The notes: generated by a model not told the origin, from the letters alone. A stretch of 64,000 bases of DNA from Ophiothrix spiculata (GCA_000969725.1 JXSR01S065791.1); one strand, 5' to 3'. Shown: positions 22,336 through 34,551, counted from the first letter of the stretch. Made by a program: numbers and translations.

Positions 22336-22565
22336 ACATGACTCTACCAGGTTACATACAATTAAAGTATTATCACAATAAGTTCCGTACGGGTTTCCCC
22401 ATGCATGTGGCAGGTCTATTCAGTTTACAACATGGAATGTAGAACCCTGTATTTGGCCTATTCCCTGATCTACACTTAGTTCCCAGCACATGATGGAGAC
22501 CTATTAACATGTCGGTTTCAAAATGTTGATGCCTTCCCCAACCATGATATCAGATATGTTACTCA

Positions 22566-22795
22566 TCATGTGAGCGCAAGAAAATCCTATCTGCATACAT
22601 ATAGCTGCCATTTTCAACAGAATTGCATTGCACACAGTAGAATGTCCAGTCTTTAAATGGTTCTTCAGGTGACGGTGTTCATTTCAAAAGCCCCTGATAT
22701 ATATGGCAAAGAAAATTTAAGGGATTTTGTTCATTCCAGTGATAAGGTGTTAAATAAATATAACATGTGGATACAACTTTCTTGCTCTTACATGA
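22566..22795. mobile_element. GTGAGTGCAAGAAAG foldback MITE, copy 4, diverged
   Basis: CATGTGAGCGCAAGAAAATCCTAT to CTTTCTTGCTCTTACATGAC. The interior is degraded, so it is older than the others. It ends about 30 bp from a scaffold-gene exon donor. Confidence 0.75.
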
Positions 22796-22823
22796 CAACA
22801 TGTTTATTAGAAACCTGTCTTAC

Positions 22824-22911
22824 CTCCATTTTCTGGAGAGCTTTCTTCATCCTTGTCAGACCCACTGCTCACCTTGCCAGGCCCAGTCAACGACTTCTCC
22901 AATTGTACAAT
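22824..22911 (-). CDS. PPP1R9: Neurabin/spinophilin exon: end of coiled coil and Ser/Asp linker
   Basis: 88-bp exon (phase 0 to 1) with acceptor GATTTCAG and donor GTAAGA. It encodes IVQLEKSLTGPGK, finishing the helix, then VSSGSDKDEESSPENG, a flexible acidic-serine stretch of the kind that holds phosphorylation sites. It ends with one G that joins the next exon. A diverged copy of the GTGAGTGCAAGAAAG foldback MITE ends about 30 bp downstream of the donor in the gene's direction. Confidence 0.8.
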
Positions 22912-23109
22912 CTGAAATCAATGCATAGAAACAAATGACTCACAAACATTCTATTGAAGATGTATAATACCTTACATGAAAGACAAAAAACTCTATCGAT
23001 ATAAACAGGATGAGAACGTTACAGGACCACACACCATATTAGAGTGTTAGAAACCAAATCAGATCTTAAACTTTTATCATACTCATATCACTGATCAGGG
23101 TTAACAAAT

Positions 23110-23391
23110 TAGGTCCGTATGCACAAAAGAGGTTTAAGACTTAGACCGGGTTTAAAGTTAGACCGAGTCTAAGTCAAAATTACTACTGCCATAAAAGAAT
23201 CTTTTAGAGCATTTTTGAAATGCAAAAGCTGTATAATAAGAAAGATTTAGTCAAAATTTTGCAGACAACACAAACTTATGACAATATTGGTTGAAGAAAA
23301 TATATTTAGCTGTGATACAAAATTTGACTTAAACCAGGTTTAACTTTAAACCTGGTCTAACTCTTAAACCTCTTCTGTGCATACGGACCTA
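23110..23391. mobile_element. TAGGTCCGTATGCACAAA MITE, copy 1
   Basis: Inverted ends TAGGTCCGTATGCACA(A)AAGAGG / CCTCTTCTGTGCATACGGACCTA with TA flanks. The inner TTAGACCGGGTTTAAAGTTA is mirrored by TAACTTTAAACCTGGTCTAA. Confidence 0.85.
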
Positions 23392-23631
23392 AGGGTTTGT
23401 CATGTTCAACATCAATAGTTAGCTCTAGAGTTAATTCCGATAGTGTGAGCATGTTAGTGTAACAGGTTTCCACAAACCAAAATCACAATAGATAATCCTA
23501 TAACATTTATGACCCATATGTATAAGTCACAGTCTTGTTACCTCCTTCACCACATACAACCACCTCAACCCCCTAACACTTGTGTCAGTTTGAGCAGAGG
23601 ATACTTTCTCTCTATTTGAGGTGCTGATTTT

Positions 23632-23977
23632 ACCCAGGAGGGGTACTTAGTACAAAAGTGATTACAGGGATGTGCCGCAAACTTGGGTAGCAAAATCAGG
23701 GTAGTTGGTTTGCCAAAGGGTCCTTTTTCTCAAAATGTTTGCCAAAATGGTGCAAATCTAGGAATTTTTGCAAATTTTCGAACCAAAATCAGAAAATTTG
23801 TGCTAAAATAGTGCTAATTTCCGGAGAAAATTCAATTTTTTTTTATAAATTTGACTAAAAATTTGGGCGATTTTGTATATAGATAGGTCTCTTTTTGGTA
23901 TCTGTATGGATGGTACATCAAATTTCCCAGCGGCACAACCCTACTAAAATCAAAATTGAGTACCCCCCCCCCCGGGT
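23632..23977. mobile_element. C/G-run MITE, likely same superfamily as 1131-1415
   Basis: Ends ACCCAGGAGGGGTACT…AGTACCCCCCCCCCCGGGT. Target duplication imperfect by eye (ATTTTAC on both sides, offset). Confidence 0.65.
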
Positions 23978-23999
23978 TAATTTTACTGTTAAAGTGTGT

Positions 24000-24053
24000 G
24001 TTCCGTTATACACCCATTAAAATGGTTAACATTTTAGTGGGTGTATAACAGAA
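24000..24053. repeat. Short perfect hairpin
   Basis: GTTCCGTTATACACCCATTA…TTTTAGTGGGTGTATAACAGAAC around a GTTAA loop forms a stem of about 24 bp with one mismatch. Confidence 0.8.
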
Positions 24054-24808
24054 CATATATTTCAGAAGCTTCTTGGACAAAATGCCCCATCAGAAATCTC
24101 CTCTATAGCACCATGGCTTCTGTTGCTTTCTTTCAAAGGCACCAACCTATACTCTATAAATCTTGAAGTATGCAACAAGAAATCAGACTCTGTAACAAGA
24201 TCCATAGCATATCACTTGTATTCTTCAACATTGTGAACTGATGGTTTTGTATTGTGTAAGAGACTAGTAATGATTGATTAGAATGCCGAATCACTGCGTA
24301 TTAATATATTTTTACATGAATTCTTCATTATTTTGGTATTATTTTGGGCTAATTTTTTTGATAAAACATGGACAAACATTGTAAATAAATTCATTTGAAT
24401 ATTCAGGAAGATTTGGTACCTTGTTACGATTTGTGAAATATGGACTAATCTGTGCGTTAATTGGCTACTTGTTGCATACTTCAAGATTTACAGAGTATAT
24501 CTGGGATGTTAGTGTCACTTTAATAAATGAGCTAGTGCTATTATTAACAGACTATGGTTCTTTTACAAAATCTCAACCATTACCTACACCTGTAATGGTA
24601 ACTGTAACACCGCGGCAATTTGTCCACTCTTCCACTACAGGCTCAAACGTAACTGAATGTTAAGTCACTTTAAAGCAAGTCCTGTTGTTTTTATTTTTTT
24701 CAACACACTGAAATTTTCAAACGGGCTCTTGTGCAAATATCAACTGTGGCCTACTCCCTTGATGATGACTATGTATAGTAGAAACAGGGCTTAACTACTA
24801 GAGTTTAT
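24054..24808. other. Unassigned intronic sequence
   Basis: No exon or element supported. A plus-strand 80-codon frame (24421-24663) has no known motif. Confidence 0.35.
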
Positions 24809-25014
24809 TATACTTTGATCAACACTAAATAGGCTGGAATTATGAGGCTTTTCTTCATCCGCAAGTAAACATAGTCCCAGTTACACACGCCATAGATAAT
24901 GATGCGCGAGTCACACATGCAAAGCGCGCTGCGTCTCCTGCAATGTCTCTGTGTCCAGCTACGCACGCGCTTGTCTGTATCAATTCATGACTATTTGGTG
25001 TCGATCAAAGTATA
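24809..25014. mobile_element. TATACTTTGATCAACACC MITE, copy 2
   Basis: Inverted ends TATACTTTGATCAACACTAA / CTATTTGGTGTCGATCAAAGTATA, with an interior like copy 1 and a short deletion near the right end. Confidence 0.85.
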
Positions 25015-27595
25015 GAAGTCTGACGCCATACCAAATAGGATGTTAGTATCACTTTAAAACAAGTGCTTGTGTTGAAAGTCTCCGTGGATTTCTTTTGCAG
25101 AGCACCTAATGATGAGAGGCTGTCTGGCAACATGGATATATAAGTGATGTGAAGGCTTTGGAATCCCAGGATAAAAATCAAAGAAAACATGACATGAATT
25201 GCAAACAACATTAAAAGGAAAATAAACTTCCAAGCTGATTGATGACGTTTTTGGCTTGTTACCAAATGTGATGATGAAACATGGTGACACACACCATGAA
25301 CACATGCCTACTTGCAACGCACTGACAACAGTCCAGGGATGTAAGTTGATGAGTGTAAAAATTGCAGAAAATTTACAAAATATCCTATTAATAGCACAAT
25401 GACTGATTTTTTTTACAAAAAGTGAAAGAAAATTGCAGAATTCTGCAAAAATGCAGAAAACTTGCAACACATTGACAGCACCTCTGGGTACATCAAAATA
25501 ATGATATGACATGCTCCATTTTATACTTCAAGGAAAATTTAATAAATAAAGAAAAGAATGATTGCTACTTACTAGCAATTAATAACCTGCGTAATAGCGC
25601 GATCCAATCTCTTAAGATTATTTCTACTTTTATGCAAACAACTGCGCAGTCATTATCAGGTAACAATGACTTCTTATAATCACCCGCGTATGTGATGTCA
25701 TTAGCGCTGAATGCATTAACGCCAATCAAGCACGCGTATGCACCCCACACATGTGCGTATCATATTACGCGATGATCGTCATGCCTGGACTGATCTAAAT
25801 TCTCTTATAGGGATAAGTAGACCTTGACGTAAGAAATAAGTTTAATAAAGTATTTCTTTATAAAATTACACATAAAAGGCATTAAAATGTCAAAGAGCAG
25901 TTATTTATGCCAATAATAACTTTGCACCATCTTTTAATTTGGTCATAGTTTAAAATCGGAGGTGTTTGTTTTGGGCCGAGGTACTTTTCTGAGGGAGCGT
26001 ATCTAAAAAGATGGTGCCCAGTATTATTTTGTCTAAAATGAACATGACAGCATGGAGCAAGTTTGTCACTCACTCACTAAATATATGACAGTGTTTCAAA
26101 TGACAAATTTTTACCTCATGGTGGAAAGCATGTTTTGTGCCAAATCAATAGCAGAATAATATTCTATAATGTTAGGATCCTATGTACTCATAAAAATTTA
26201 TCTCACTGTATTTCTGTGTATCCATGAGCATGTTTGACTCAGAAAAACCAATGTCACAAAAGCTGTTCAATGATTGCATCATGTTCAATGATTGCATCAT
26301 CCAGCAACTCTACATTCCTGGATAACCCCACTTGTTGGCAATAGAACAGCTATTTCACTTGAGCAATTTTGCTCATGCTTCAGATCAAGATGATCTGGGT
26401 GAATTCCTACTAGAATTCCACCAGTGTGAAAGGGGAGTTGAGAAAAATGTGAAGTGACCACTTGAAAGTTTTGTGTGCAGCCTAATTTGGGCTTAGGAAC
26501 AGAGGATTGTCTTTATAAATCTGATCAAGAGAACAGAAATGACCCTGACAGCTAGCTGAACTTTGCCATTTTGCTTGAAATAGTGTCTAGGAAATTTTAC
26601 TTCAAACATGCTTGGTAACTAAAGACTATACTTGAATTCTAGATCTAAAAAGGCAGCAAGGTGTGGGTAAAATAGTGTCTATGGTCAGTACCACCACCCC
26701 TTGACCACAAGCAAATAAAAGAAAGTTAATTGAAATGTTTTCATCATACACCAACATCAAGCATGCAGAAAAACACAGACAAGAACAACATCAACAATTT
26801 TGAATGTTATCCCAGGAGAGTTCTCAGCTAACTGGACAAAACAAAAATGGCGCTTCAACAAATTATTCTGTTTATTTTTTAAACAAAGATGAGTGGATTT
26901 CTGAAAAAAGTCTCCTAGATTAAGAACACAGTATGTGCATTTTCAGATACATGCAAGATACCTTCTTTTTACCTGGGAAGATCCATGCATAAGAGTGGAC
27001 CACCATTGGCTTTCATAACTTAAGGCAGCATCTATGCTATCAATTGTATCCATACAGCTTTCCAGCATGGAAGTGGGTTGAAGTGAAGTTTGACCTCAAA
27101 TTGTACATATTAAAGTTTTTAATATGTTTTTACACTTGTATGCACTGCATTTTACCATGTTTGTTTGCCCATAAAGCCTTGAATGAAACAAAGACTGATG
27201 ATATCAATCAGCAGATCAAAAAGAAGAAATCAGGACCATCCCATCATGCCTCACTCCTACTGAAAGCAAGGCATAATGGGAAGTCCTTATATCTTCTTTT
27301 AACAGACCACATCAATTTAAGACATTTTGCAAAGCCATGTGGGAAACCCTGCCATTAGTCATAACCTATATGTTGCTCATTTTAATTTGTCAACACAATA
27401 AGCGTGTTTCTATTGAAGATCCAGCATTTTACCAGTAAAGCCTTTACTGGTAAATAGCATCAATGGTCAGTTTCAATTGGGCTACGTTTACCAGTTAGCA
27501 ACTCCACACAATATTTGCCAGCAAAACGTCACAAACTGAGGTCAAGCGCAGAACATTTTGGGTTGATCTTTTCAACAATTATTCCATTATCATTT
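25015..27595. other. Long unassigned intronic stretch
   Basis: No exon fits the phase of the scaffold gene here. A 152-codon minus frame (25054-25512) has no family resemblance. CAATGATTGCATCATGTT is repeated twice at about 26267-26298. Confidence 0.4.
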
Positions 27596-27730
27596 TTTTC
27601 TGGTAAATAAGAATCACACCTAATTTTATGTGACACCATGAAGTAACAAGTAGGGTGTTATGGTGATATGGTGGGTTCCTCAGTAATAGAGTCACTCTCA
27701 AGCATGGTCACTGGTGAACCTATTCCATTA

Positions 27731-28093
27731 ACCTGATAAGGCAAAAAAAATACAAGTTTGTTTCCTGTCGGTGGTCAAAAAACCTAAATGCGAAATGCGT
27801 TTTTTTATTTTATTTTATTTTTTTTTTCAATTGTTCAAGAGGTGCTAAGGCAAATTTTGATCGAAAATCCGCATGGGTGATGATTTTTTCAGTAAGAAAC
27901 CTGTCCAGTTTCAAGTTTTTGTTGAAAAGAAAACACTTCTTTAGTAAATATTTTGCAATTTTCCCCGTTCTTATTATCAAATTGGCTATTTTATTCAAAT
28001 AAAAAAATGAAATGCGCAAATAATGACACCAAGAAGAAATGCGCCTGGCGCACGGGAAACAAACTTGTTTTTTGTTTTTGCCTAATATCAGGT
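27731..28093. mobile_element. Inverted-repeat element (ACAAGTTTGTTTCC)
   Basis: Ends ACCTGATAAGGCAAAAA…ACAAGTTTGTTTCCTG and the complement of CGGGAAACAAACTTGTTTTT…TGCCTAATATCAGGT. AT-rich interior. Confidence 0.7.
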
Positions 28094-28185
28094 TTTTTTC
28101 TGGTAAATAAGACCCACAACTAATGTTATGTTACCCCATGAAGACCTATGAAATAAGTAACAAGTAGGTTTACCATATGGTGGGT

Positions 28186-28531
28186 CCCTGGTGGGGGGGG
28201 GGGGGGGGGCACTGACCTAGAAAGGTGATCCCCATTTCAAGCACAACCTTTAGTTTGCAAGCCCTATTTTCAAAAATGTTCAGTTCCCTAGCCTCATTTT
28301 TTGAAATTTAGTTCCAAAGACCCCCATTTCAAGCAAAATTTTGAAAAATGTTTGCTTCCAAAGCAAATTTTGCCAAAGAAACTAGTTCTGAAGGGTCATT
28401 TTGTTAGTCCCTTCAATTCTCTAGACCCCCTTTTCAGAGTCAATCTTCCATTCCCTAGACTAGGGTTTCAGATATTGGGGCCGCACACCCCTACCAAAAC
28501 CAAAGTTGGGTGTCCCCCCCCAACCCCGGGT
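28186..28531. mobile_element. C/G-run MITE with 8-bp target duplication
   Basis: Starts CCCTGGTGGGGG and ends AACCCCGGG. TGGTGGGT flanks both sides (28178-28185, 28532-28539). The paralogous empty site near 27670 (ATGGTGGGTTCCTCAGTAA) confirms the boundaries. Confidence 0.88.
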
Positions 28532-28575
28532 GGTGGGTATCTCGGTAAGAGTCACTCTCAAGCATGGTGAACCTA

Positions 28576-29209
28576 CATGTGACTTACATTTATGTCTCCA
28601 CCAGGACCCATTACATGGAGTAGACAAATCAATGTACAATACAGCACTCAGTCAACTTTCTCAAATTACATCACATATATTGAAGAACATAAAATGTTTT
28701 TCATTCAATACCAGAATACACAGACAAAAACATGCCAAAGTTGCCAGGAAATATGAAGAACAGTTTTGGAATGTGCCACTGGTACACACATTTAACTGAA
28801 AAAGTTTTACGATTATTTGCAAAGTTTATTTGCAAAAAAAATGTCTTATATTACGGTGTAAAATTGTTTCTAGATGGATTTAATTTGCTTCTTTTTGATA
28901 GTCTATCTGAAACCTGTTGCACATTCCATAAAATACCCAGGGTGTTATGTAAGGCTATATATTGCACACAAATGGTTACAAACAATGTGCAAGCAGTGAA
29001 ATGGTTAATTTAAAATCAATCAAAACACCTCAAAATGGAAGATTTTGGTTTACTGCAGTGATTACATGTACTGTTTCATTGGAATTTTGATATCTGAATT
29101 ACTTTAACATTTAACAACCAAGTCAAAAGTGTAGTTTTAAAGAATAATTGTATAAAGTCTTCTACTCTGTATCTCTGCAGTAAACAATTTGTACAAATTT
29201 CGGCAGTAC
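28576..29209. other. Unassigned intronic sequence
   Basis: No exon or element recognised. Confidence 0.35.
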
Positions 29210-29236
29210 CTTTTCATCGTTCTTTGGTGCGCTTGC
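29210..29236 (-). CDS. PPP1R9: Neurabin/spinophilin 27-bp microexon
   Basis: 27 bp between CTCCAG (acceptor) and GTACTG (donor), phase 0 to 0, encoding ASAPKNDEK. It sits alone in an 8.7-kb interval between two supported exons and keeps the frame. The break in heptad pattern (Ala-Ser-Ala-Pro) suggests a hinge in the coiled coil. Because it is a multiple of three it could be skipped without harm. Its assignment is by splice sites and phase only. Confidence 0.6.
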
Positions 29237-29749
29237 CTGGAGACAGGAGTAAGAAATGTAAATTAGCAGCAAATCTTAAAAAAGATTACAAACTTAGATA
29301 TTAGTATTTGGTTCTGGGTCTTGTTAGAAGCAGTACTATGTGGGGCTGATTTCACAAACATTAAAAAATAACTCATATTAACATATCGCAAAATTCCTGA
29401 CAGTAACCAACAAACTGCTCTTGACTTTTTGTAGTCAAGAGGAATACCTGATTGGATCCCTATCTCAGTTAAGTTGATGTGAAATTGATCAGGACAGTTT
29501 TCTTTATGTACTACTATTTCTTCCTGCCTCTAAAAACCAGAATTTTTCAGTTTTTTCTCTGTCTTAAGAAACTCAGTGGAAATAACCTTTCCGGAGAGGC
29601 CTATGGAGCTATTCTTGTTTCTTTTAAATTAATTTTTAAGCACATGCCACCTTAAAAATATCCTATCCCACAACAGGACTGGTATTGGATTTCATATTCA
29701 AAGTGCATATTGAGAAACTAATTCTACTATGGACAATGTGAACACTTAA

Positions 29750-30048
29750 CTCTTTCACTCCGGAATAACATTTTAACAATCTGTCCTATTTGGACGGCAA
29801 GCCGCTCAGAGCGGCTCACAGACACCTCACTTTATGATAGCATATGATAATTGTAGTGCGTCTTTGCTAATAAAAATGAGGGTGCTAGATAGCTCTTTGT
29901 TTTAACTGCTTCCTGGCAAATTTTCAACCAATTTGGGCTTGTAGTTTTATTTTTAGAGCAATTTGAGCAAATTGCGTCAAATCATAAATTCCGGCAAATC
30001 GTGCACGCATTTGTGAGCCGCTGTGAGCGGTTCGACGGAGTGAAAGAG
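29750..30048. mobile_element. MITE with TTAA duplication (piggyBac-like)
   Basis: Ends CTCTTTCACTCCG and CGGAGTGAAAGAG are perfect complements, with TTAA on both sides (29746-29749, 30049-30052). Inner AGCCGCTCAGAGCGGCT hairpin and mirrored GTGAGCCGCTGTGAGCGG. TTAA fits piggyBac-type targeting. Confidence 0.85.
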
Positions 30049-30249
30049 TTAATGGGATAAGATGGGAGGGAATGGAAAACAAGGAAACTAATCTTAAACA
30101 TTGCTTTTGGTTGTGGTGCCTCTCACTAAATGGGTAGGTTTCTTGGAACTAGAAGGAAAACGATCACCATACTACTGAAATGTAACTAACTGACAGATAC
30201 ACACACTATAATCAGGTGGTAATGGGGAGGTTGACGACAGCAAAACATA

Positions 30250-30672
30250 TAGGTCCGTATGCACAAAGCAGGACTAACTTAGTCCTGGACTAAGTGAAAT
30301 TTGATTTTTTGAAAATTAGCACATTTTTTGGAATCTGTAATAATTATGTCCTTGCATTAGATATATGCTGAAATGACTATAATTTGACCATTTCTCTGTT
30401 TTGGAACAAAGGCATTTCTTGGCAAAAAGAACAAAAAAGGGTAAAGTCCAGGACTAACTAAGTTAGTCCTAAACTAAACCATTTTTGTGTTCTAAAAATA
30501 CTTTTAATGTTTTAAAACAGACAAATGAATCATAAAGTAAAAGTTTCAGTGTAAATCTTTAAACAAGAACTTACATTATCGCTAGATTAACCCCCAAATG
30601 TGCGATATTCCACAATTTCAAATTTCACTTAGTCCAGGACTAAATTGGTCTTGCTTTGAGCATATGGACCAT
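30250..30672. mobile_element. TAGGTCCGTATGCACAAA MITE, copy 2
   Basis: Ends ATAGGTCCGTATGCACAAAG and CTTTGAGCATATGGACCATA. The inner ACTTAGTCCTGGACTAAGTG is itself palindromic and recurs near the right end. Confidence 0.8.
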
Positions 30673-31095
30673 AGAAGTCACTGGGTACATATGGTTTGAT
30701 GTAAGATACCGTAAAGTGAAAGTATATGGCACATTTTTTCCCATTTCTATTTTGCTTCAACATGACAATGCGGCTGATAAATTGTGGCAAATTATTATCA
30801 ATTCTGATTTAAGACGAATGCAACTTACATTTTAGCATCTGTTTAGCCAATCATATCTGTTGGTTTAATGGTAAATCCCATGTTTTGAAGAAAAACATGA
30901 CATACCATATACTGGCACTCTTCGGTACATCCTATTTAATACCAAGTTGCTTGCAATAATAGGCTCATTGTGTCTGGCCCTGGGTGTGTTTCTATCAATC
31001 TGACCATGGTGCTGATCAGTGTTGAACATTTGTGAAAACTTGTGACAAGGCAACAGCCACCTGTTACTTGCCTTCTAGCTGTCCACAAGACCACG

Positions 31096-31512
31096 ATTAG
31101 CCTGTTTCTACTCAAATGAAAAATATGAACCGATCATATTTACTGTGTACGAATACCATGTTGCACTTACAGCACTCTGTTTATACTCACGACAGAATCC
31201 GATTATTTTTGGTTTCACTTGATGAAATACAGTGTACACCGGATGTACAGAAAGTACAGGTTGATTGACCTTTTACGCGACGATGCATTGTGATAATCAG
31301 ATTCTCATAACTGACACCGTTTCTACTAGATTGCGACACGTTATTTAAACGGCAATAACCACCTCCAGAGGTGGATACAATACACGGGTAATTGTCTTAC
31401 ACAGATTTTGAATACACCGATTATTTTGTGTTTCTACTGGTTGACTTATCCAGGTTTCGTAATCTTAATCAGCATTACCCGGGTAAGCATACTTAAGTAG
31501 AAACAGGCTAAT
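31096..31512. mobile_element. ATTAGCCTGTTTCTACT MITE with TA duplication
   Basis: Inverted ends ATTAGCCTGTTTCTACTCAA / TTAAGTAGAAACAGGCTAAT, TA at the junctions. It ends 80 bp below a scaffold-gene exon. Confidence 0.8.
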
Positions 31513-31592
31513 TGTGAAACCATATCAACATAGTAACATGAAGGATTCACCAGGCCACAAGTTTTCTCATATCACAACATATTTACACTTAC

Positions 31593-31689
31593 TCTTTTCT
31601 CCAGTTGACTGATTTCTTTTTCATTTTTCTGTTCTTGCTCTTCAAGTTTTTGTTGCTGTTCTTTTTCTGTTCTGGCATGTTCTTCTTCT
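31593..31689 (-). CDS. PPP1R9: Neurabin/spinophilin exon: distal coiled coil, Glu/Gln rich
   Basis: 97-bp exon (phase 2 to 0) with a strong acceptor (TTTTTTCTTTACAG) and donor GTAAGT. With the base pair carried over it reads REEEHARTEKEQQQKLEEQ then EQKNEKEISQLEKR, an uninterrupted charged helix. In vertebrate family members the equivalent place, just after the LIKDYQQ segment, is also a charged helix of similar length ending in a leucine pair. Sequence identity is low, so the call rests mainly on phase and position between confirmed exons. Confidence 0.85.
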
Positions 31690-32411
31690 CTGTAAAGAAA
31701 AAAGCAACATAAAGCCAGCAATGAATATTAATTTTATTTAAAATTCTAAAATTCTATTGAAGAGATGGTCTGTAAACCTCATTTTACAGCAAAACACGCA
31801 AGTTGAAGCAACAATTCCTGTAACAATGTAATGGAAATAACACAGGATCCTAGTGCATGTGAACTTTCGAGGTTCGTTGTACGGTGTCAGGGCATTTTGC
31901 TAGCGCTTCAGATAGTGGACGGCTTTGAGCAAGAGCTGGGAGTCATAATATATGACTTTTGCTCACAGTGAGGTCTAAAGAACTGAATCATGTGTGCTAC
32001 ACAAAGGAATCTTCCAATGATGATGGCACAGATGTGAAAACCGATCTTATTTTACCACCAAACATATGTACACACACACATGTGAGTATCCCCCTGTCAT
32101 GAGATTGTGCACAGACACGTAAGCCTTGTGATAGCTACTGATGACAGTTGATATTATTTTGTTCAAAATCCCTGATGAAATATGATAAGAAAGTTGTTAT
32201 CATGTTATGCAACCTGTATAAGGTAAAGAACCTTTTGCAAGCTAACATCATAACAAGCAAGCACAAAGAGATTGAAATGACTAGATTTCATGATTCTGAG
32301 ACCCTGTTAGAACCAAGATCTTTAAAATAAATGTTTTTTGATAATGTATTGTTTGGATAACATCCTTGATAATAAGCAATAAGGGCCTTTGAATCAACAA
32401 AACAAGATCTA
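31690..32411. other. Unassigned intronic sequence
   Basis: Nothing recognised beyond a short CACACACA run near 32075. Confidence 0.35.
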
Positions 32412-32928
32412 ATTGAAGGGGTAGGTGCAATATAGAGTTAACCGTCATTTTGCACAAGTTACTGGTTTTAATTTGAATGATTTTTGACTATAAAAATGGA
32501 ACATAGTTTTCGAAAAGTTCATTATGATCAAGTACATGGGCGAATAAAAATATTTTGACTAATTTTGGAGTCCCATGTGATTTCAATACAACAAGCAGTC
32601 ACTTGTAAAAGTGAGGGTTAGCACTATATTGTCCCGAGGTCTTGCACATTACAATTTCTAATTTTCTAGAAACACTAGATGCTAAAGTTTGTTCGTTTTC
32701 AAAATACTAGATCTACTTAGACTTTTGAACGGCTAAATCTTAGCCATACAATGATGTTGCTGAAAATAGTACACATTGTTGTGATAATTAAACTCAACCA
32801 GATATTTGCCAAAAATTTATTGAAAAATGATGTAATATCTTGTTTTAAATGCATCTGTTTCAAAACCAGAAAAAAGGCGGTCGAAAAATAGGTGTGGGTT
32901 AGTACTATATTGCGCCTACCCTTCAATT
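32412..32928. mobile_element. Inverted-repeat element (ATTGAAGGGGTAGG)
   Basis: Ends ATTGAAGGGGTAGGTGCAATATAG and CTATATTGCGCCTACCCTTCAAT. A third piece of the same motif (TTAGCACTATATTG) lies inside. It ends 64 bp below the main coiled-coil exon. Confidence 0.75.
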
Positions 32929-32992
32929 TATTATATCCAATATTTGAATATCAATCCTCCACATTTCTCCTGCGTTTCTCCACATCACTAAC

Positions 32993-33210
32993 CTGCTTTG
33001 CAAGTCTTTGATGAGTTTCTTAGCTTTATAGTACTTCTTTTCCATTGCTATATATTGCCCCTGGCTCTCTTCAAGCATGTTACTCATGCCTTTTACTTCT
33101 GCCTGTGTCTTGCGTAATGTTTCTTCCATTTCGGCAAGCATTTTGTTCTGAGTGTCAATTTGGTTTTTGAGACGTGCCTCTTCAGCCTCCCAGCCTTGTG
33201 CCTGCATTAC
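32993..33210 (-). CDS. PPP1R9: Neurabin/spinophilin exon: main coiled coil
   Basis: 218-bp exon (phase 0 to 2) with acceptor CTTTCAG above 33210 and donor GTTAGT below 32993. It encodes about 72 residues that are strongly helical and heptad-like: VMQAQGWEAEEARLKNQ, then MLAEMEETLRKTQAEVK, then GQYIAMEKKYYKAKKLIKDL. The last piece matches the family's conserved QYxALExKYxKAKxLIK segment at the heart of the neurabin/spinophilin coiled coil, which mediates dimerisation. The exon runs on in frame from the previous one (…EIANLKIQ). The exon ends with AG, and the next exon supplies A to make Arg, then EEEHART. Confidence 0.93.
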
Positions 33211-33628
33211 CTGAAAGGTAAAGTTTTTTAATCACTCTTTATTAGCAAAAGACAATAAGTTACAATATATCAAATGCAAAGATGAAGAGCGTACAAAAAG
33301 CCCAGGTCATATGTCATGGAGACAAAAGATCCTAAGAAGGCCTATAATTTGAGGTGGGGTTGATTTTCAGAACCCATGATGGCTCGTGGCGAGCATTCCA
33401 GATAGAATAACTGGAGAGAAGGGCAATTCTACTGAGTTCTTTTTTCAGGGATCGAGGTGGTTTGGCCTTTATGAAGGAAAACATCTCAGAAATACTTTTA
33501 GTGGTTTCTGGTGTTATAAAACCGCGCGACCCATCCAAGTCAAAATATGGTGTAAAAATGGTTTGAACTTGGTACACCTTTTATTTTCAACTTTCATGGT
33601 GTATTATCTCTCAGAACATCCCCTTCAC

Positions 33629-33844
33629 TATACTTTGATCAACACCAAATAGGTGGGAATTATGAGGCTTTTCTTCATCCGCAAGTAAACATAATCCCAC
33701 TTACACACACGCCGTAAATACTGATGTGCGAGTCACACGCGTGCTGCGTCTCCTGCAGTTGTGCTGTATTCAGCTACGCATATGCTTATCTGTATCAATT
33801 CACAATGTAAAGAGGCCCGCCTATTTGGTGTTGATCAAAATATA
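33629..33844. mobile_element. TATACTTTGATCAACACC MITE, copy 3
   Basis: Ends TATACTTTGATCAACACCAA and TTTGGTGTTGATCAAAATATA. Interior as in copies 1 and 2. Confidence 0.85.
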
Positions 33845-34551
33845 ATGAGCACTTTTTTGCTGACATTTACCTCCATTTACCCATCTATTACCTCAAATAC
33901 TGCAGAATAGACGTAGGAGAGATCAACTTTCCTAGTTGGTAAAATTTCCCAGTTATTATTAAATTAAATTGGAAATATCAAACATTTTTTCATCGGACTT
34001 GAATATAAATCAATATTAAGCACGCCTGTAAAAATGATCAAGTCTGGCAGGAAGCTCAATGCTGGGAAATTTTGTGAATCAAAGGGGAAAAACAAAGAAA
34101 GACATAAGGGAAATGTGTTATTTGTTTTTACTTATCTTGCTATGAAATAAACATTTCTTACAGTATTGTATTTAGACCAGGGAGGAAAAGACTTGCGTAT
34201 ATGGGGCATCATGGTATGCAGTCCAATGAGTCATTCTTCATGAGGAATCCTAGGGCATGGGTCACTTTACACAAGAAATCCTAACACATGGTCACAATTC
34301 CTACAAAATTATCCAAAAAACGGATCTTTGTCTCCTCACCCCCAAAATGTCAAAAAACTTGGGTCTATTATATATTTCATAAAAAAATAATGTGAAATAG
34401 GAAAAATGGTCCATATAAATGGTTGGAGGCTGGTGGTTGTTTAGAGGTTTACGTGTTAGAAAGTACTTGGATAATAAAGTCATGAACCTAACATGAAGTC
34501 ATTTCGACATCTCATTTGAAATGAAGGTTTCCTGGCAATCCTGGACCTCTA
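33845..34551. other. Unassigned intronic sequence
   Basis: No exon or element supported. Confidence 0.35.

Larger units (their letters stand above)
27596..28575. repeat. Direct duplication, second copy split by a MITE
   Basis: TTTTTTTCTGGTAAATAAGA…CATGAAG…AACAAGTAGG…TATGGTGGGT…AGAGTCACTCTCAAGCATGG occurs at about 27596-27715 and at 28088-28185 plus 28532-28575. The second copy is interrupted exactly by the C/G-run MITE, so the first copy shows the empty site. Confidence 0.85.

Noticed and set aside
25054-25512. 152-codon minus-strand open frame
   Set aside because: Cys/Phe-rich with no domain resemblance, partly inside repeat-like AT sequence and without splice context. Most likely chance.
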